Shown: one piece after another, positions 8,390 to 16,537 of the stretch | Numbering within the stretch: the stretch's first letter is position 1 | Layout: each line of letters starts with the position of its first letter | From: Natrinema sp031626495 | Lineage (GTDB): Archaea > Halobacteriota > Halobacteria > Halobacteriales > Natrialbaceae | NCBI RefSeq assembly: GCF_031626495.1 | Contig: NZ_JAMQOJ010000011.1 | Span: 66,254-130,253, forward strand | Reading direction: 5' to 3' | Length of the DNA stretch: 64,000 nt | The notes under the pieces: model-generated | What the model was told of the DNA's origin: nothing | Databases searched by the model: none | Seen by the model: only the letters and a program-made list of their open reading frames with translations | Translations under genes and position numbers: made by a program

Positions 8390-8654
8390 AACTAGCTGGC
8401 GTTACTTATCGATTTGGGCCGGCCAGCCATTAGAACGTGGTTTGTGTCATCGAGTGTCGGCTTCCTCCCCGACCTCGAGAGTCGGGCCATCCGCCTCGTA
8501 CCGCCTGTGAACCCGCGGAAGGCCGACTCCCGGTCGATCCGTATCGGCGTTACATCTGAACGGTGACAGACGAGACGAAAACGACGACAGGAGATCGGAT
8601 GCAGTAGCTGCGAACGACTTACAGGTTCTTGGTCCCGAAGACCGTACGTCGCCT

Positions 8655-9437
8655 ATGAACGTTTCCGGGACGGTTATGTCGATCTATCGGACGTCACGCG
8701 ATCGAGATCTGACCTTTCTCGCGGCCGGCTTCGCTTACTACGCGTTCGTCTCGCTGATCCCGCTGATCCTGCTCGCGATCGTCGTCGGCTCGCTGCTGGG
8801 CGGCGAGCAGGTGGCCCAGCGGCTGATCTCGGTCGCCGGCGACTATCTCCCGGCGGCGGGCGAACAGCTGGTCACGCAGGCGATGACGACCGAATCCGGG
8901 CGCGCCGAGGCGACCGTTATCGCGATCGTCGTCGCCGCCTGGGGTGCGCTCAAGGTCTTTCGCGGGCTGAGCCTGGCGTTCGACAAGGTCTACGACGACG
9001 TCGCCGAGGATTCGCTCGTCGATCAGATCAGGGACGGCCTCACCGTGATCGCCGCCGGCGCGGGCGCGCTCGCGCTGATGATCGTGATCGGCACGGTGCT
9101 GGCGATCGTCGCCGACAACCTCCCGTTCGTCGGCGCGCTGGGGTGGCTCGCGCTACTGATCGGACTCGTGCTCGTCTTCCTCCCGGTGTATTACGTCCTC
9201 CCGCCGATTCCCGTCGATCTGCGCGAGATCCTGCCGGGTGCGATCTTCGCCGCCGTCGGCTGGACGGTCCTGCAGGTCGGCTTTCAGCTCTACGCCTCCA
9301 ACGCCGCCCAGTACCAGGCCTACGGGGCCGTCGGTGCCGTGCTCCTGTTCGTCACCTGGCTCTATTTCGCCGGGATCATCATCCTCGTCGGCGCCGTCCT
9401 CAACGTCGTCCGATCCCACCCGCTGATCGCGGAATAG
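8655..9437 (+). CDS. YihY/UPF0761 family (BrkB-like) membrane protein
   Basis: 260 residues with about six transmembrane segments, opening with the family hallmark DLTFLAAGFAYYAFVSLIPL. It ends with GAVGAVLLFVTWLYFAGIIILVGAVLN, both characteristic of YihY/BrkB proteins (formerly misannotated as ribonuclease BN). The function is unknown; these proteins are integral to the cytoplasmic membrane. Single gene; a TATA-like ACTTACAG lies about 30 nt upstream of ATG 8655. Confidence 0.9.
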   Translation: MNVSGTVMSIYRTSRDRDLTFLAAGFAYYAFVSLIPLILLAIVVGSLLGGEQVAQRLISVAGDYLPAAGEQLVTQAMTTESGRAEATVIAIVVAAWGALKVFRGLSLAFDKVYDDVAEDSLVDQIRDGLTVIAAGAGALALMIVIGTVLAIVADNLPFVGALGWLALLIGLVLVFLPVYYVLPPIPVDLREILPGAIFAAVGWTVLQVGFQLYASNAAQYQAYGAVGAVLLFVTWLYFAGIIILVGAVLNVVRSHPLIAE

Positions 9438-9539
9438 CGCCCCCGATCCGGTCCCCCGTTCGACGCCCATCACACGTTCGTTTCCTGAACCGTCCGGACA
9501 GGGGAAAGATTATGTCCCCGGCAGCGACAGACCACCATC

Positions 9540-10259
9540 ATGAGCGACGAGCGATCACCCGCCGCCGCACCCGACGAAACCGGCGCGGACGACGACGCCG
9601 ACACGGCGGGGCCGAACGGCTCAAGCGACAGTCTCGAGCCCGGCGGCGGCCCCGAGCGCGTCGTCTCCGAACAGAGCGTCGACGACATCCTCGACTCGCT
9701 CGACGCGACGGAATCGGAGCCGACGGCGTCGAACGACGCGAACGCAACGACGACCGAAACGCGCGACGGCGTCACCACCGAATTCGACGAGGGCGATATC
9801 CCCGACGCCGACGAGGCCACGACCGACGCGGAAGCTGCAGCCGGCGCGGACGATTCTGAGCGATCCGCGCCGAGCGACGACGCCGCCGAGAGCGAACCGG
9901 CGTCGGATACCGGTGCAGCGGTCGACGGTTCGCCGTCGCTCCCCGACGATCCGTCGGACGCCTCGCTCGAGGAACTGGCCGCCCGCGTCGAGGACGGCAC
10001 CGTCACCGGCGCGGACGTGCGGGCGGCCGAGGCCGGCGAGGGCCGCGAATCGACCCCCGAGATCGACGACGTCGACCTCTCGATGGACGACCTCGAGACG
10101 ACCGGATCGGGAGCCAGTGCGACCGGAGACGACTGGCCGGACGACGCCGGTCCGCTCGCCGGCTCGGTCGACGGCGATGCGGGCGGGTCGGACGGTCGCG
10201 AGCCCGCGGACGAAAATCCCGGTCTGCTCGGGCGGCTCAAACGGTTCTTTTCCCGGTAG
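9540..10259 (+). CDS. Acidic low-complexity hypothetical protein
   Basis: 239 residues, dominated by Asp, Glu, Ala, Ser and Thr. A possible amphipathic C-terminus is GLLGRLKRFFSR. Short conserved-looking pieces are VVSEQSVDDILDSLDAT (about 40-56) and SLEELAARVEDGTVTGADVRAAEAG (140-165). No catalytic motif was seen. The positive C-terminal tail on a strongly acidic protein could contact membrane or nucleic acid, but this is speculation. Plus-strand coding is favoured over the opposite-strand Ser-rich frame because it begins at an ATG with normal haloarchaeal acidic composition. Confidence 0.7.
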   Translation: MSDERSPAAAPDETGADDDADTAGPNGSSDSLEPGGGPERVVSEQSVDDILDSLDATESEPTASNDANATTTETRDGVTTEFDEGDIPDADEATTDAEAAAGADDSERSAPSDDAAESEPASDTGAAVDGSPSLPDDPSDASLEELAARVEDGTVTGADVRAAEAGEGRESTPEIDDVDLSMDDLETTGSGASATGDDWPDDAGPLAGSVDGDAGGSDGREPADENPGLLGRLKRFFSR

Positions 10260-10322
10260 ATACTCGACGCGGTAGTTCGTTTACGATGCGATCGTCGCTC
10301 GAGCGCCACGGTCTCGTTCCGA

Positions 10323-11231
10323 TCAGCCCACCAGCGAGATGAGGACGAACAGGGTCGCGACTGAGGAGAGCGTCGTAACGAAAACGTTCAACGACGCGAA
10401 CTGTCGGTCGCCGCCGAGTTCGCTCGCGAAGACGAACGTCGAGACCGCGGTCGGCGTTCCGAGCATTACTACGGCAGCGGTAAACGCCGCGGAGTCGACG
10501 GGGAGTATCGAGAAGACGAGCCACGCCAGCGCGGGCATCAGACCGATCTTGAGCGCGACGACGGCGGCGGTCGCGCCCACGTCGACCGACGGCAGGTCGA
10601 CCTGCAGGGACGCCCCAACGCATAGCAACGCGACGGGGAGGGCCAACGAGCCGACGCCCTCGAGGCCGGTCGCGACCGGCGACGGGAGTGCGAGACCGAG
10701 CGAGCCGACGACGAGGCCGGCGACCAGCGTCCCCAGGACGGGGTTGGTCGCCAGGCCGCGGAGTTCCGCCGCGACCGAGGCGTCGGTCCCGTTGAGCGTC
10801 GAGAGCACGAGGATCGTCACCGGCAGCTGGGTCAGCGTCACGGCCCCCAGCACGACGCTCGCGATCGCGGTCACCGACGCGTCGAACGTCGCCGCGACCA
10901 GCGGCAGGCCGAGATAGCCCAGATTCGAGTGGTACGACTGCACGATCGCGACGCTCCGGCGCGCGCTCGAGTCCCGGCCACGGTGAACCAGCCACGCGAT
11001 CCCCGCAGTCGTGATCACGACGAAGACGAGTCCGCCGAGCAACGCGGGCGAGAGGAGTTCGCCGATCGAGCGGTCGTACGTCGAGACGAAGATCAGTGCC
11101 GGCAGCGCGACGTAGTAGGCGACGGCGTTCAGCAGTTCGGTCCGCCGCCCGTCGAGAACACCCGTCGCCCGCAGGCCCGCGCCGAACAGGAGTACGACGA
11201 GCAGCGCCAGCAGCCGGCCCACGACCTCCAT
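10323..11231 (-). CDS. AEC-family transporter (auxin efflux carrier/malonate type)
   Basis: 302 residues with about ten transmembrane helices. The family pattern is seen in NAVAYYVALPALIFVSTYD near the N-terminus, QSYHSNLGYLGLPLVAATF in the middle, and VVMLGTPTAVSTFVFASELGG near the end. AEC carriers export or exchange small organic anions; the substrate cannot be read from sequence. Start ATG 11231 begins with a hydrophobic segment directly (MEVVGRLLALLVVLLFG); the 44 residues that a longer frame would add are basic and out of character. Single gene, convergent with the acidic-protein gene. Confidence 0.88.
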   Translation of the reverse strand: MEVVGRLLALLVVLLFGAGLRATGVLDGRRTELLNAVAYYVALPALIFVSTYDRSIGELLSPALLGGLVFVVITTAGIAWLVHRGRDSSARRSVAIVQSYHSNLGYLGLPLVAATFDASVTAIASVVLGAVTLTQLPVTILVLSTLNGTDASVAAELRGLATNPVLGTLVAGLVVGSLGLALPSPVATGLEGVGSLALPVALLCVGASLQVDLPSVDVGATAAVVALKIGLMPALAWLVFSILPVDSAAFTAAVVMLGTPTAVSTFVFASELGGDRQFASLNVFVTTLSSVATLFVLISLVG

Positions 11232-11384
11232 GTCACGCTCGAGTCGACTCGACGGTTTGTACCGTTCGGTTCCGATCGACAGTCGCGCGGGCCAGGCCGT
11301 CGCTCGAGAGCGCGACGGGAACGACCGTCGATCTCCGACTACGTATCGGAACGCTAACAACACTCGGAGGGAAACGGCCGTCCG

Positions 11385-11594
11385 ATGCCGTCGGACTCGA
11401 CGCGTCCGTGGAGTGCGAGACGAACGACGACGAACGGACTTCTCGGACTGAACGTCGTCGTGCTCGCCGCCGGGTTTATCGCGGTCGGTAACGTCGGCCC
11501 ACGGTCGATCCAGTGGCTGTCAGAGCTCCTGCTCGTTCTCGTCGTATTCGTCGCCGCAGTTCTCGGTCTCGGATGGCTGGTTCGGTCCGAGTGA
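11385..11594 (+). CDS. Small two-helix membrane protein
   Basis: 69 residues: a polar N-terminus, then two hydrophobic helices (LLGLNVVVLAAGFIAVG and LLLVLVVFVAAVLGLGWLV). No recognisable family. It lies between two divergently placed transporter genes and could be a small accessory protein. Support rests on coding-like composition and membrane pattern only. Confidence 0.5.
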   Translation: MPSDSTRPWSARRTTTNGLLGLNVVVLAAGFIAVGNVGPRSIQWLSELLLVLVVFVAAVLGLGWLVRSE

Positions 11595-11682
11595 ACGCGG
11601 CGCAGTTGACGGATTCGCATCCCGTCTCGAGTCCCGGTGGCGGCCGTACTGCTCGACGGCGGAGGCGCTACCGCGGCTCCCG

Positions 11683-12477
11683 CTACGTCTCGAGATGCGC
11701 CGGCGCTCGGCTCGCTACCGAACGGATTTCCGTCGTCCCGGCGAGAAAGAGGACGCCTCCGACGCTCGCCAGAAGGACGGTGACGATCGTCGGGGTGAGG
11801 AACCCCAGCAGGAGCCCACCACCGACGGCACCGACGACGAAAGCGGACTGGACCGCGACGACGCTCGCGACACCCCAGTTCCGGCCGACGGGCCCGTACA
11901 GTCCGCCGACGGCGACCGACTCGGCGACCGCGTGCACCGTCAGGAGGGCCAGCGCCATCAATCCGAACGAGACGCTCGTCGCGTAAATGCCCGCGATGAG
12001 CGCCCCCTCGACGACTCGATGGGTCAGTATCGCGCCGAGCGCCGCGTCGGCACAGCCGGCGTGCGGTGAGACGCCGCGAGTGCGGGCTGCCAACGCGAGT
12101 GCAGCACCGAGCGTCCCGCCGCCGATCGTGGGAAGCACGTCTCTCGAGAGGGCCGCGAAGAGCGCGGCCAGCCCCAAGACGATCAGCAGCGCCGTCACTT
12201 CGGTCCGCGTCGCGCCGCGAGCGCTCCCGACCGTGGAATCGGACCGATAGCGCGAGACGGCACCGAGCCCGAACGTCAGGCCGAGCAGCGCCGAGAGCCC
12301 GATCGCGACGGCGAACGGAATCACCGGTCCCGCCGAGCCCTGACTCCCCGCGTGCGCGCCGGTGCCGTGGGCGCTGACGGAGACGGACCAGAGCGAGAGC
12401 CCGACCAGCGCGGTCGCTATCGATCGACTCGTCCGCTCCGTCTCGTCGCCGATTCCGGCGACCGAATATCGTCTCAT
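11683..12477 (-). CDS. ZIP-like metal transporter
   Basis: 264 residues with about eight hydrophobic segments. The two metal-site motifs of ZIP transporters appear in adjacent helices: H153-R-V-V-E157-G (LTHRVVEGALIAGIYA) and H182-A-V-A-E186 (LTVHAVAESVAVGG). ZIP proteins import divalent cations such as Zn or Fe. An N-terminal His/Gly stretch (AHGTGAHAG) could bind metal. It follows the SBP56-like gene on the same strand by about 60 bp, suggesting one transcript. The overall fit to ZIP is partial, so substrate and direction are open. Confidence 0.65.
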   Translation of the reverse strand: MRRYSVAGIGDETERTSRSIATALVGLSLWSVSVSAHGTGAHAGSQGSAGPVIPFAVAIGLSALLGLTFGLGAVSRYRSDSTVGSARGATRTEVTALLIVLGLAALFAALSRDVLPTIGGGTLGAALALAARTRGVSPHAGCADAALGAILTHRVVEGALIAGIYATSVSFGLMALALLTVHAVAESVAVGGLYGPVGRNWGVASVVAVQSAFVVGAVGGGLLLGFLTPTIVTVLLASVGGVLFLAGTTEIRSVASRAPAHLET

Positions 12478-12540
12478 CTCTCGTCACCTCGTCCGTCTCC
12501 GCACAGCAGCCCCGGCTCGAGTCCCTCGAGCGCTCGCCCG

Positions 12541-13983
12541 TTACATCCAGACGTCGCTCGTGCAGTCGCCGTCGGGCCATCGGATCTCGTGGGCGCGGGC
12601 CGGACCCGCTGGCAGCGTCCCGAAGTCGACGAGGAACGCCTCGTCCAGGGTCATCGTTCCCCGGCGGGGATCCACGTCAGCCTCGAGCATCACCGAGCCT
12701 CGCTTCCCCTCCTCGGGGAAGAACTGGTCGTCCCACGTGGAGTACAGCGACGTCGTGAAGTAGAGCCGCTCGCCGTCCAGCGAGAGCTGGAGCATCTGCG
12801 GCCCGGCGTGGATCGGTCGGCCCTGCACCTCGCTGACGTCACCGAAGAGCCCGCCCACCGAGAGCGTATCGACCAGTCGCGGGTGGGACGGATCGGAGAT
12901 GTCGTACATACGGACCTCGCCGTGGAGCCAGTTCGCGAAGAACAGGTAGCGGTCGTCCATCGAGACCACGAGGTCCGTGATCAGGCCAGGCACCGGCATG
13001 TCCCAGTCCTCGTGCTCGCGCGGCTCGACGTCGATAACGTTGTCCGCGTGCCACTCGCCGCCGGTTCGCGGTTCGCCACCGCTCGCCTCGTTCGCGGCGC
13101 TGCGCGCCGCGCTCTCTTCCCTGTACAGGTGGAACATGTTCGACGAGAGCGCCGCGCCGACGTAGGCGTGTTCGGACTCGGAGCTGTGGAGGAACCGCAC
13201 CTCGAGCGGCACCAGCCCCTCCTCACCGAGGTCGATCGTCTGCTCGACCGTCCGGTCCTCCCAGTTCCAGACGTGGAGCCGCTGGCCGTACTTCCCGGCC
13301 TCGACGTCCTCGAGGTCGAACCCCGACTGGTAGGTCGAGGGGGCGGCCCACTCGGAGGAGACCATCACGTTGCGGCGGGGCTGATACCAGAAGTCGTAGT
13401 TCATCTGGATGTCGCCCGGCGTGTCCCAGCGGCCCTCGATCTCGAAGTCCTCGTTCAGGAGGAGGAACCCGCCCGGCAGATCGCCGTCGGCGTCGCCGAG
13501 CATGCTGATCATGATCATTCCGTCCGGGATGCAGTGGACCGTGTGCGGAGCCGAGAGGTCGTACTCGAAGACCTCCTCGGGTTCGATGACCTTCACGAGT
13601 TCGGGGTTCTGACGGTCCTCGGCGACGATAATGTGGAGGCGGGACGAACGGTTACCGGGAACGACGAGGTACCGTCGCTCCGCGCCCTCGACGTGGCAGG
13701 ACGAGGAGCAGGCGTTCCAGCCGAAGTGGTGTAACTCGTCACCCCTGGTGGGCATCTCGACCCGATCGATGATCTCGCAGTAGGTCGACGAGTCTGGATC
13801 GACGTCGACGACGGTCAGCATGTCCGGGGCGTCGGTTTCCGTCCCGACGTAGAGAGCCGGCACGTAGGCGACGGTCTCTCGAGGCGACTCCTCGATGGCG
13901 GCCCGCGGCGTCTCGTATCCCACCGCACTGGCGTGGTGTTCGTGAACGTGACTCTCGTCGGCATGCTCGGTGTGCGAACTCAT
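12541..13983 (-). CDS. SBP56 family (selenium-binding protein / methanethiol oxidase)
   Basis: 480 residues, the full length for SBP56. Recognisable segments include PALYVGTETDAPDMLTVVDVDP, DELHHFGWNACSSSCHVEG, and NYDFWYQPRRNVMVSSEWAAPSTYQSGF. The beta-propeller His and Cys residues (HHFGWNACSSSC, HTVHCIPDG) are present. Characterised members oxidise methanethiol using copper; the His-rich N-terminal tail may bind metal. Start ATG 13983 lies about 27 nt after TTTATAC, giving a leaderless transcript. Probably co-transcribed with the ZIP-like gene downstream. Confidence 0.93.
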   Translation of the reverse strand: MSSHTEHADESHVHEHHASAVGYETPRAAIEESPRETVAYVPALYVGTETDAPDMLTVVDVDPDSSTYCEIIDRVEMPTRGDELHHFGWNACSSSCHVEGAERRYLVVPGNRSSRLHIIVAEDRQNPELVKVIEPEEVFEYDLSAPHTVHCIPDGMIMISMLGDADGDLPGGFLLLNEDFEIEGRWDTPGDIQMNYDFWYQPRRNVMVSSEWAAPSTYQSGFDLEDVEAGKYGQRLHVWNWEDRTVEQTIDLGEEGLVPLEVRFLHSSESEHAYVGAALSSNMFHLYREESAARSAANEASGGEPRTGGEWHADNVIDVEPREHEDWDMPVPGLITDLVVSMDDRYLFFANWLHGEVRMYDISDPSHPRLVDTLSVGGLFGDVSEVQGRPIHAGPQMLQLSLDGERLYFTTSLYSTWDDQFFPEEGKRGSVMLEADVDPRRGTMTLDEAFLVDFGTLPAGPARAHEIRWPDGDCTSDVWM

Positions 13984-14319
13984 ATCATATACTACGATGG
14001 ATAACTGTATAAACAAACATCGTGGAAAACAGTGACAGTTTTTCGGTCACGTGTTCCGGTAGAGCGGTGCCCAGGTTAAAGAACAGCTACTCGAAGGAGC
14101 CACAGTTTCACGGGGGCGTTTCGGGAATACGTCTCGTCTCCGAGTCGGCCGCTCTCGAACGTAACAGTCGTCAGCCAGCGGTCGACCGGTCACGAATTTG
14201 CACGCGGTAGAAGAATAGCGGACAGACCGGAACCGTGCCGAGACGTTCCGAACTCCCGGCCGCCGATCTACCGGGTTCGAAATCGAGAGACACTAGAGGA
14301 GTTTGCTCGCGACAGCAGT
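13984..14319. other. Intergenic region, no gene seen
   Basis: It carries the TTTATAC promoter of the SBP56-like gene near 14009. Beyond that no coding frame with haloarchaeal composition was found. The right part approaches the tRNA-Val 3'-end repeat array and may include older, decayed mobile-element DNA. Confidence 0.4.
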
Positions 14320-14321
14320 AG

Positions 14322-14620
14322 TGGGTTGGGGTGGATTTGAACGACGCCGAGACGTGCTCGCTTCGCTGCGCGCGCCCCGTCTAGTTCAAATCCGCCGTAA
14401 CAATTTTTAACGGGACGGATGACTCGCGTCGCGTGGCAGTATCGCAACGCTCCGCTCGTCGGCTATTGTTCCGTTAAAAATGGGTTGGGGCAGATTTGAA
14501 CCACGGTCGCAGCGAAGTTGCTCCCTGATTCAAATCTCCCGTAACGACTTTTCAGCGACGAGCGTCTCGCTTCGCTCGTCGCATCTGGTCGCTGAAAAGT
14601 GGGTTGGGGCAGATTTGAAC
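14322..14620. repeat. Array of tRNA-Val 3'-end copies alternating with inverted repeats
   Basis: The string TGGGTTGGGG(C/T)(A/G)GATTTGAAC occurs at 14322-14342, 14481-14501 and 14600-14620. The last copy is the true tRNA-Val 3' end; the second is identical over 21 nt and the first has two mismatches. Each extra copy pairs with a nearby inverted partner (GGATTTGAAC/GTTCAAATCC at 14333-14342 and 14384-14393; AGATTTGAA/TTCAAATCT at 14492-14500 and 14529-14537). Between copies are further stems: TTTTTAACGG/CCGTTAAAAA (14404-14413, 14471-14480) and a 13-bp perfect stem ACTTTTCAGCGAC/GTCGCTGAAAAGT (14547-14559, 14588-14600). Confidence 0.85.
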
Positions 14621-14674
14621 TGCCGGCCTCCTCCATGTCAAGGAGGTGTCATAACCAGACTAGACCACCAACCC
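14600..14674 (-). tRNA. tRNA-Val (GAC)
   Basis: Reading the minus strand, a 7-bp acceptor stem GGGTTGG/CCAACCC encloses a D arm closed by GTC/GAC. The anticodon arm is CCTCC-TTGACAT-GGAGG (anticodon GAC), and the T arm is GGCAG-TTCAAAT-CTGCC, with discriminator A at 14600. No intron and no encoded CCA. The 3' flank starts ACTTTT, a T-tract that could terminate transcription, and then runs into the array of 3'-end copies. Confidence 0.95.
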
Positions 14675-14815
14675 GCCTGGTTTCGCGTTCACGCAGCCTG
14701 GCGCACGTCGTCACGCCCTCTGCACTCGTTCGTTGCCCGCCACCACAATTGAAGGTTTCGAATCGACCGCCGTACGCGAGTCGACCCCACGCGGGCGGTC
14801 GATACGCTTAAGTCG

Positions 14816-14853
14816 ATGTACGGATTTGGGCATTACAAGACAACAACGTACAT
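14816..14853 (+). promoter_or_regulatory. trp operon promoter with flanking inverted repeat (candidate Trp operator)
   Basis: A TATA-like TTACAA (14833-14838) sits about 27 nt before the trpD ATG. It is bracketed by the inverted pair ATGTACG (14816-14822) and CGTACAT (14847-14853). Archaeal TrpY of Methanothermobacter recognises TGTACA-type boxes, so these half-sites could bind a tryptophan-responsive repressor here. That assignment is by analogy. Confidence 0.45.
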
Positions 14854-14864
14854 TGGTGACCACA

Positions 14865-15884
14865 ATGAAGGAGTACGTCGAACGAGTCACGGACGGGCAG
14901 GATCTCACGCAGGAAGACGCTCGAGCGGCCTCGACGGCCGTCTTCGAGGACGCGACGGAGGCACAGATCGGCGCACTGCTGACGGGGTTGCGCGCGAAAG
15001 GTGAAACAGAGGCCGAGATCGCCGGCTTCGCCGAAGGGATGCGCGCCGCGGCGCGGACGATCTCGCCCGACCGGGAGCCGCTGGTCGACACCTGCGGGAC
15101 CGGCGGCGACGACTACAACACGATCAACGTCTCGACGACGAGTGCGATCGTCACGGCCGGGGCTGGCGTTCCGGTCGCCAAACACGGCAACTACTCGGTC
15201 TCCTCGTCGTCGGGCAGCGCGGACGTGCTCGAGGAGGTCGGCGTCGACGTCGAGGCCGAGCCGCCGGCCGTCGAGGAGGCCATCGAGACCGACGGCATCG
15301 GCTTCATGCTCGCGCCGGTGTTCCACCCGGCGATGAAGGCCGTCATCGGCCCGCGCAAGGAACTCGGTATGCGGACGATTTTCAACGTCCTCGGCCCGCT
15401 CACGAATCCCGCCGGGGCCGACGCGCAGGTCGTCGGGGTCTACGAGCCCGATCTGGTCCCCGTCCTCGCGGAGGCGCTGTCCAGAATGGACGTCGAGCGC
15501 GCCCTGGTCGTCCACGGATCGGGCACCGACGAGATCGCGATCCACGGCGAGACGCGGGTCGCGGAGGTCGACGGCGAGGCCGTCGAGGAGTACACCCTCG
15601 AGCCGGCCGATCTCGGTCTCTCGGAACACGACATCGACGATATCTCGGGCGGCGCGCCCGCGGAGAACGCGGCCGACATGCGCGGCATCGTCGCGGGCGA
15701 CGTGACCGGCGCGAAACGGGACGTCATCCTCGCGAACGCCGGCGCAGCGATCTACGTCGCCGGCGAAGCGGACTCGCTCGAGGCCGGTGCCGACGCCGCG
15801 CGGGACGCCATCGACTCCGGGGCGGCGGCGACGAAACTCGAGCGACTCCGCGACGCCCCAGCAAAGCCGGCAGAGGGACGATGA
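14865..15884 (+). CDS. trpD: Anthranilate phosphoribosyltransferase
   Basis: Transfers phosphoribose from PRPP to anthranilate, the second step of tryptophan synthesis. 339 residues. PRPP/anthranilate-site motifs are DTCGTGGDDYNTINVST (about residue 75), KHGNYSVSSSSGSADVLEE (about 106) and NVLGPLTNPAG (about 173). ATG 14865 was chosen over an earlier in-frame start because homology begins MKEYVERV and a TATA-like box lies 27 nt upstream. First gene of trpDFEG; its stop overlaps the trpF start (ATGA). Confidence 0.97.
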   Translation: MKEYVERVTDGQDLTQEDARAASTAVFEDATEAQIGALLTGLRAKGETEAEIAGFAEGMRAAARTISPDREPLVDTCGTGGDDYNTINVSTTSAIVTAGAGVPVAKHGNYSVSSSSGSADVLEEVGVDVEAEPPAVEEAIETDGIGFMLAPVFHPAMKAVIGPRKELGMRTIFNVLGPLTNPAGADAQVVGVYEPDLVPVLAEALSRMDVERALVVHGSGTDEIAIHGETRVAEVDGEAVEEYTLEPADLGLSEHDIDDISGGAPAENAADMRGIVAGDVTGAKRDVILANAGAAIYVAGEADSLEAGADAARDAIDSGAAATKLERLRDAPAKPAEGR

Positions 15885-16537
15885 CCCGCGTCAAGATCTG
15901 TGGGCTCACGAGCGAGGACGACCTCGCAGCGGCCGTCGACGCCGGCGCGGACGCGGTCGGCATCATCTGCGACGTTCCGGTCGACACGCCCCGGGAGGTC
16001 TCGAGCGAGCGGGCCGCGGAACTCGCGGCGGCCACCCCGCCGTTCGTGACGAGCGTGCTGGTGACGATGCCCGACGATCCCGCGGCGGCGATCGAACTGG
16101 TCGAGGAGATCGAGCCCGACGCCCTCCAGATTCACGGCGGCATTCGGCCGGGCGACCTCGCCTACCTGCGTGCGAAACTCGACGTCGAACTCCTGCTCGC
16201 GGTCGACGCCGACGACGCAGCAACCGCCGAGACCTACGACGACGTAGTCGACGGGCTGGTCGTCGACACGGCCGGGGAAGACGGCGGCGGCGGGACCGGC
16301 CGAACCCACGACTGGGACCGGACCCGAATGGCCGCCGCTGATCTCGAGTCGCCGCTGGTCCTCGCGGGTGGGCTCACGCCCGAGAACGTCGGCGACGCGG
16401 TGGAGGCCGTCGGCCCGTTCGCGGTCGACGTGGCCAGCGGCGTCGAGGACCGCGGCGGCGTCAAGGACGTCGACGCCGTCCGATCGTTCGTCGACCGAGC
16501 CAAGCGCGCCCGCCGTCCGCCGGAGGTCGAACCGTGA
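15881..16537 (+). CDS. trpF: Phosphoribosylanthranilate isomerase
   Basis: Converts N-(5-phosphoribosyl)anthranilate to CdRP, the third tryptophan step. 218 residues with the TIM-barrel opening VKICGLTSEDDLAAAVDAGADAVG; Cys7 is the expected general base. Other strands are DALQIHGGI and the phosphate-binding end LAGGLTPENVGDAV...VDVASGVE. It overlaps trpD by four bases, and its stop overlaps the trpE start (GTGA). Confidence 0.97.
   Translation: MTRVKICGLTSEDDLAAAVDAGADAVGIICDVPVDTPREVSSERAAELAAATPPFVTSVLVTMPDDPAAAIELVEEIEPDALQIHGGIRPGDLAYLRAKLDVELLLAVDADDAATAETYDDVVDGLVVDTAGEDGGGGTGRTHDWDRTRMAAADLESPLVLAGGLTPENVGDAVEAVGPFAVDVASGVEDRGGVKDVDAVRSFVDRAKRARRPPEVEP

Noticed and set aside
9470..10309. 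279-residue Ser-rich minus-strand frame opposite the acidic protein
   Set aside because: Ser/Ala/Arg-rich mirror of the acidic plus-strand gene; the plus-strand frame has the normal haloarchaeal acidity.
12352..13734. 460-residue plus-strand frame over the SBP56-like gene
   Set aside because: Shadow of a clear SBP56 gene on the minus strand; composition is basic and repetitive.
14322..14501. Two additional tRNA genes next to tRNA-Val
   Set aside because: Only the T-arm and acceptor 3' strand are repeated; no D arm or anticodon arm is present, so these are partial copies.
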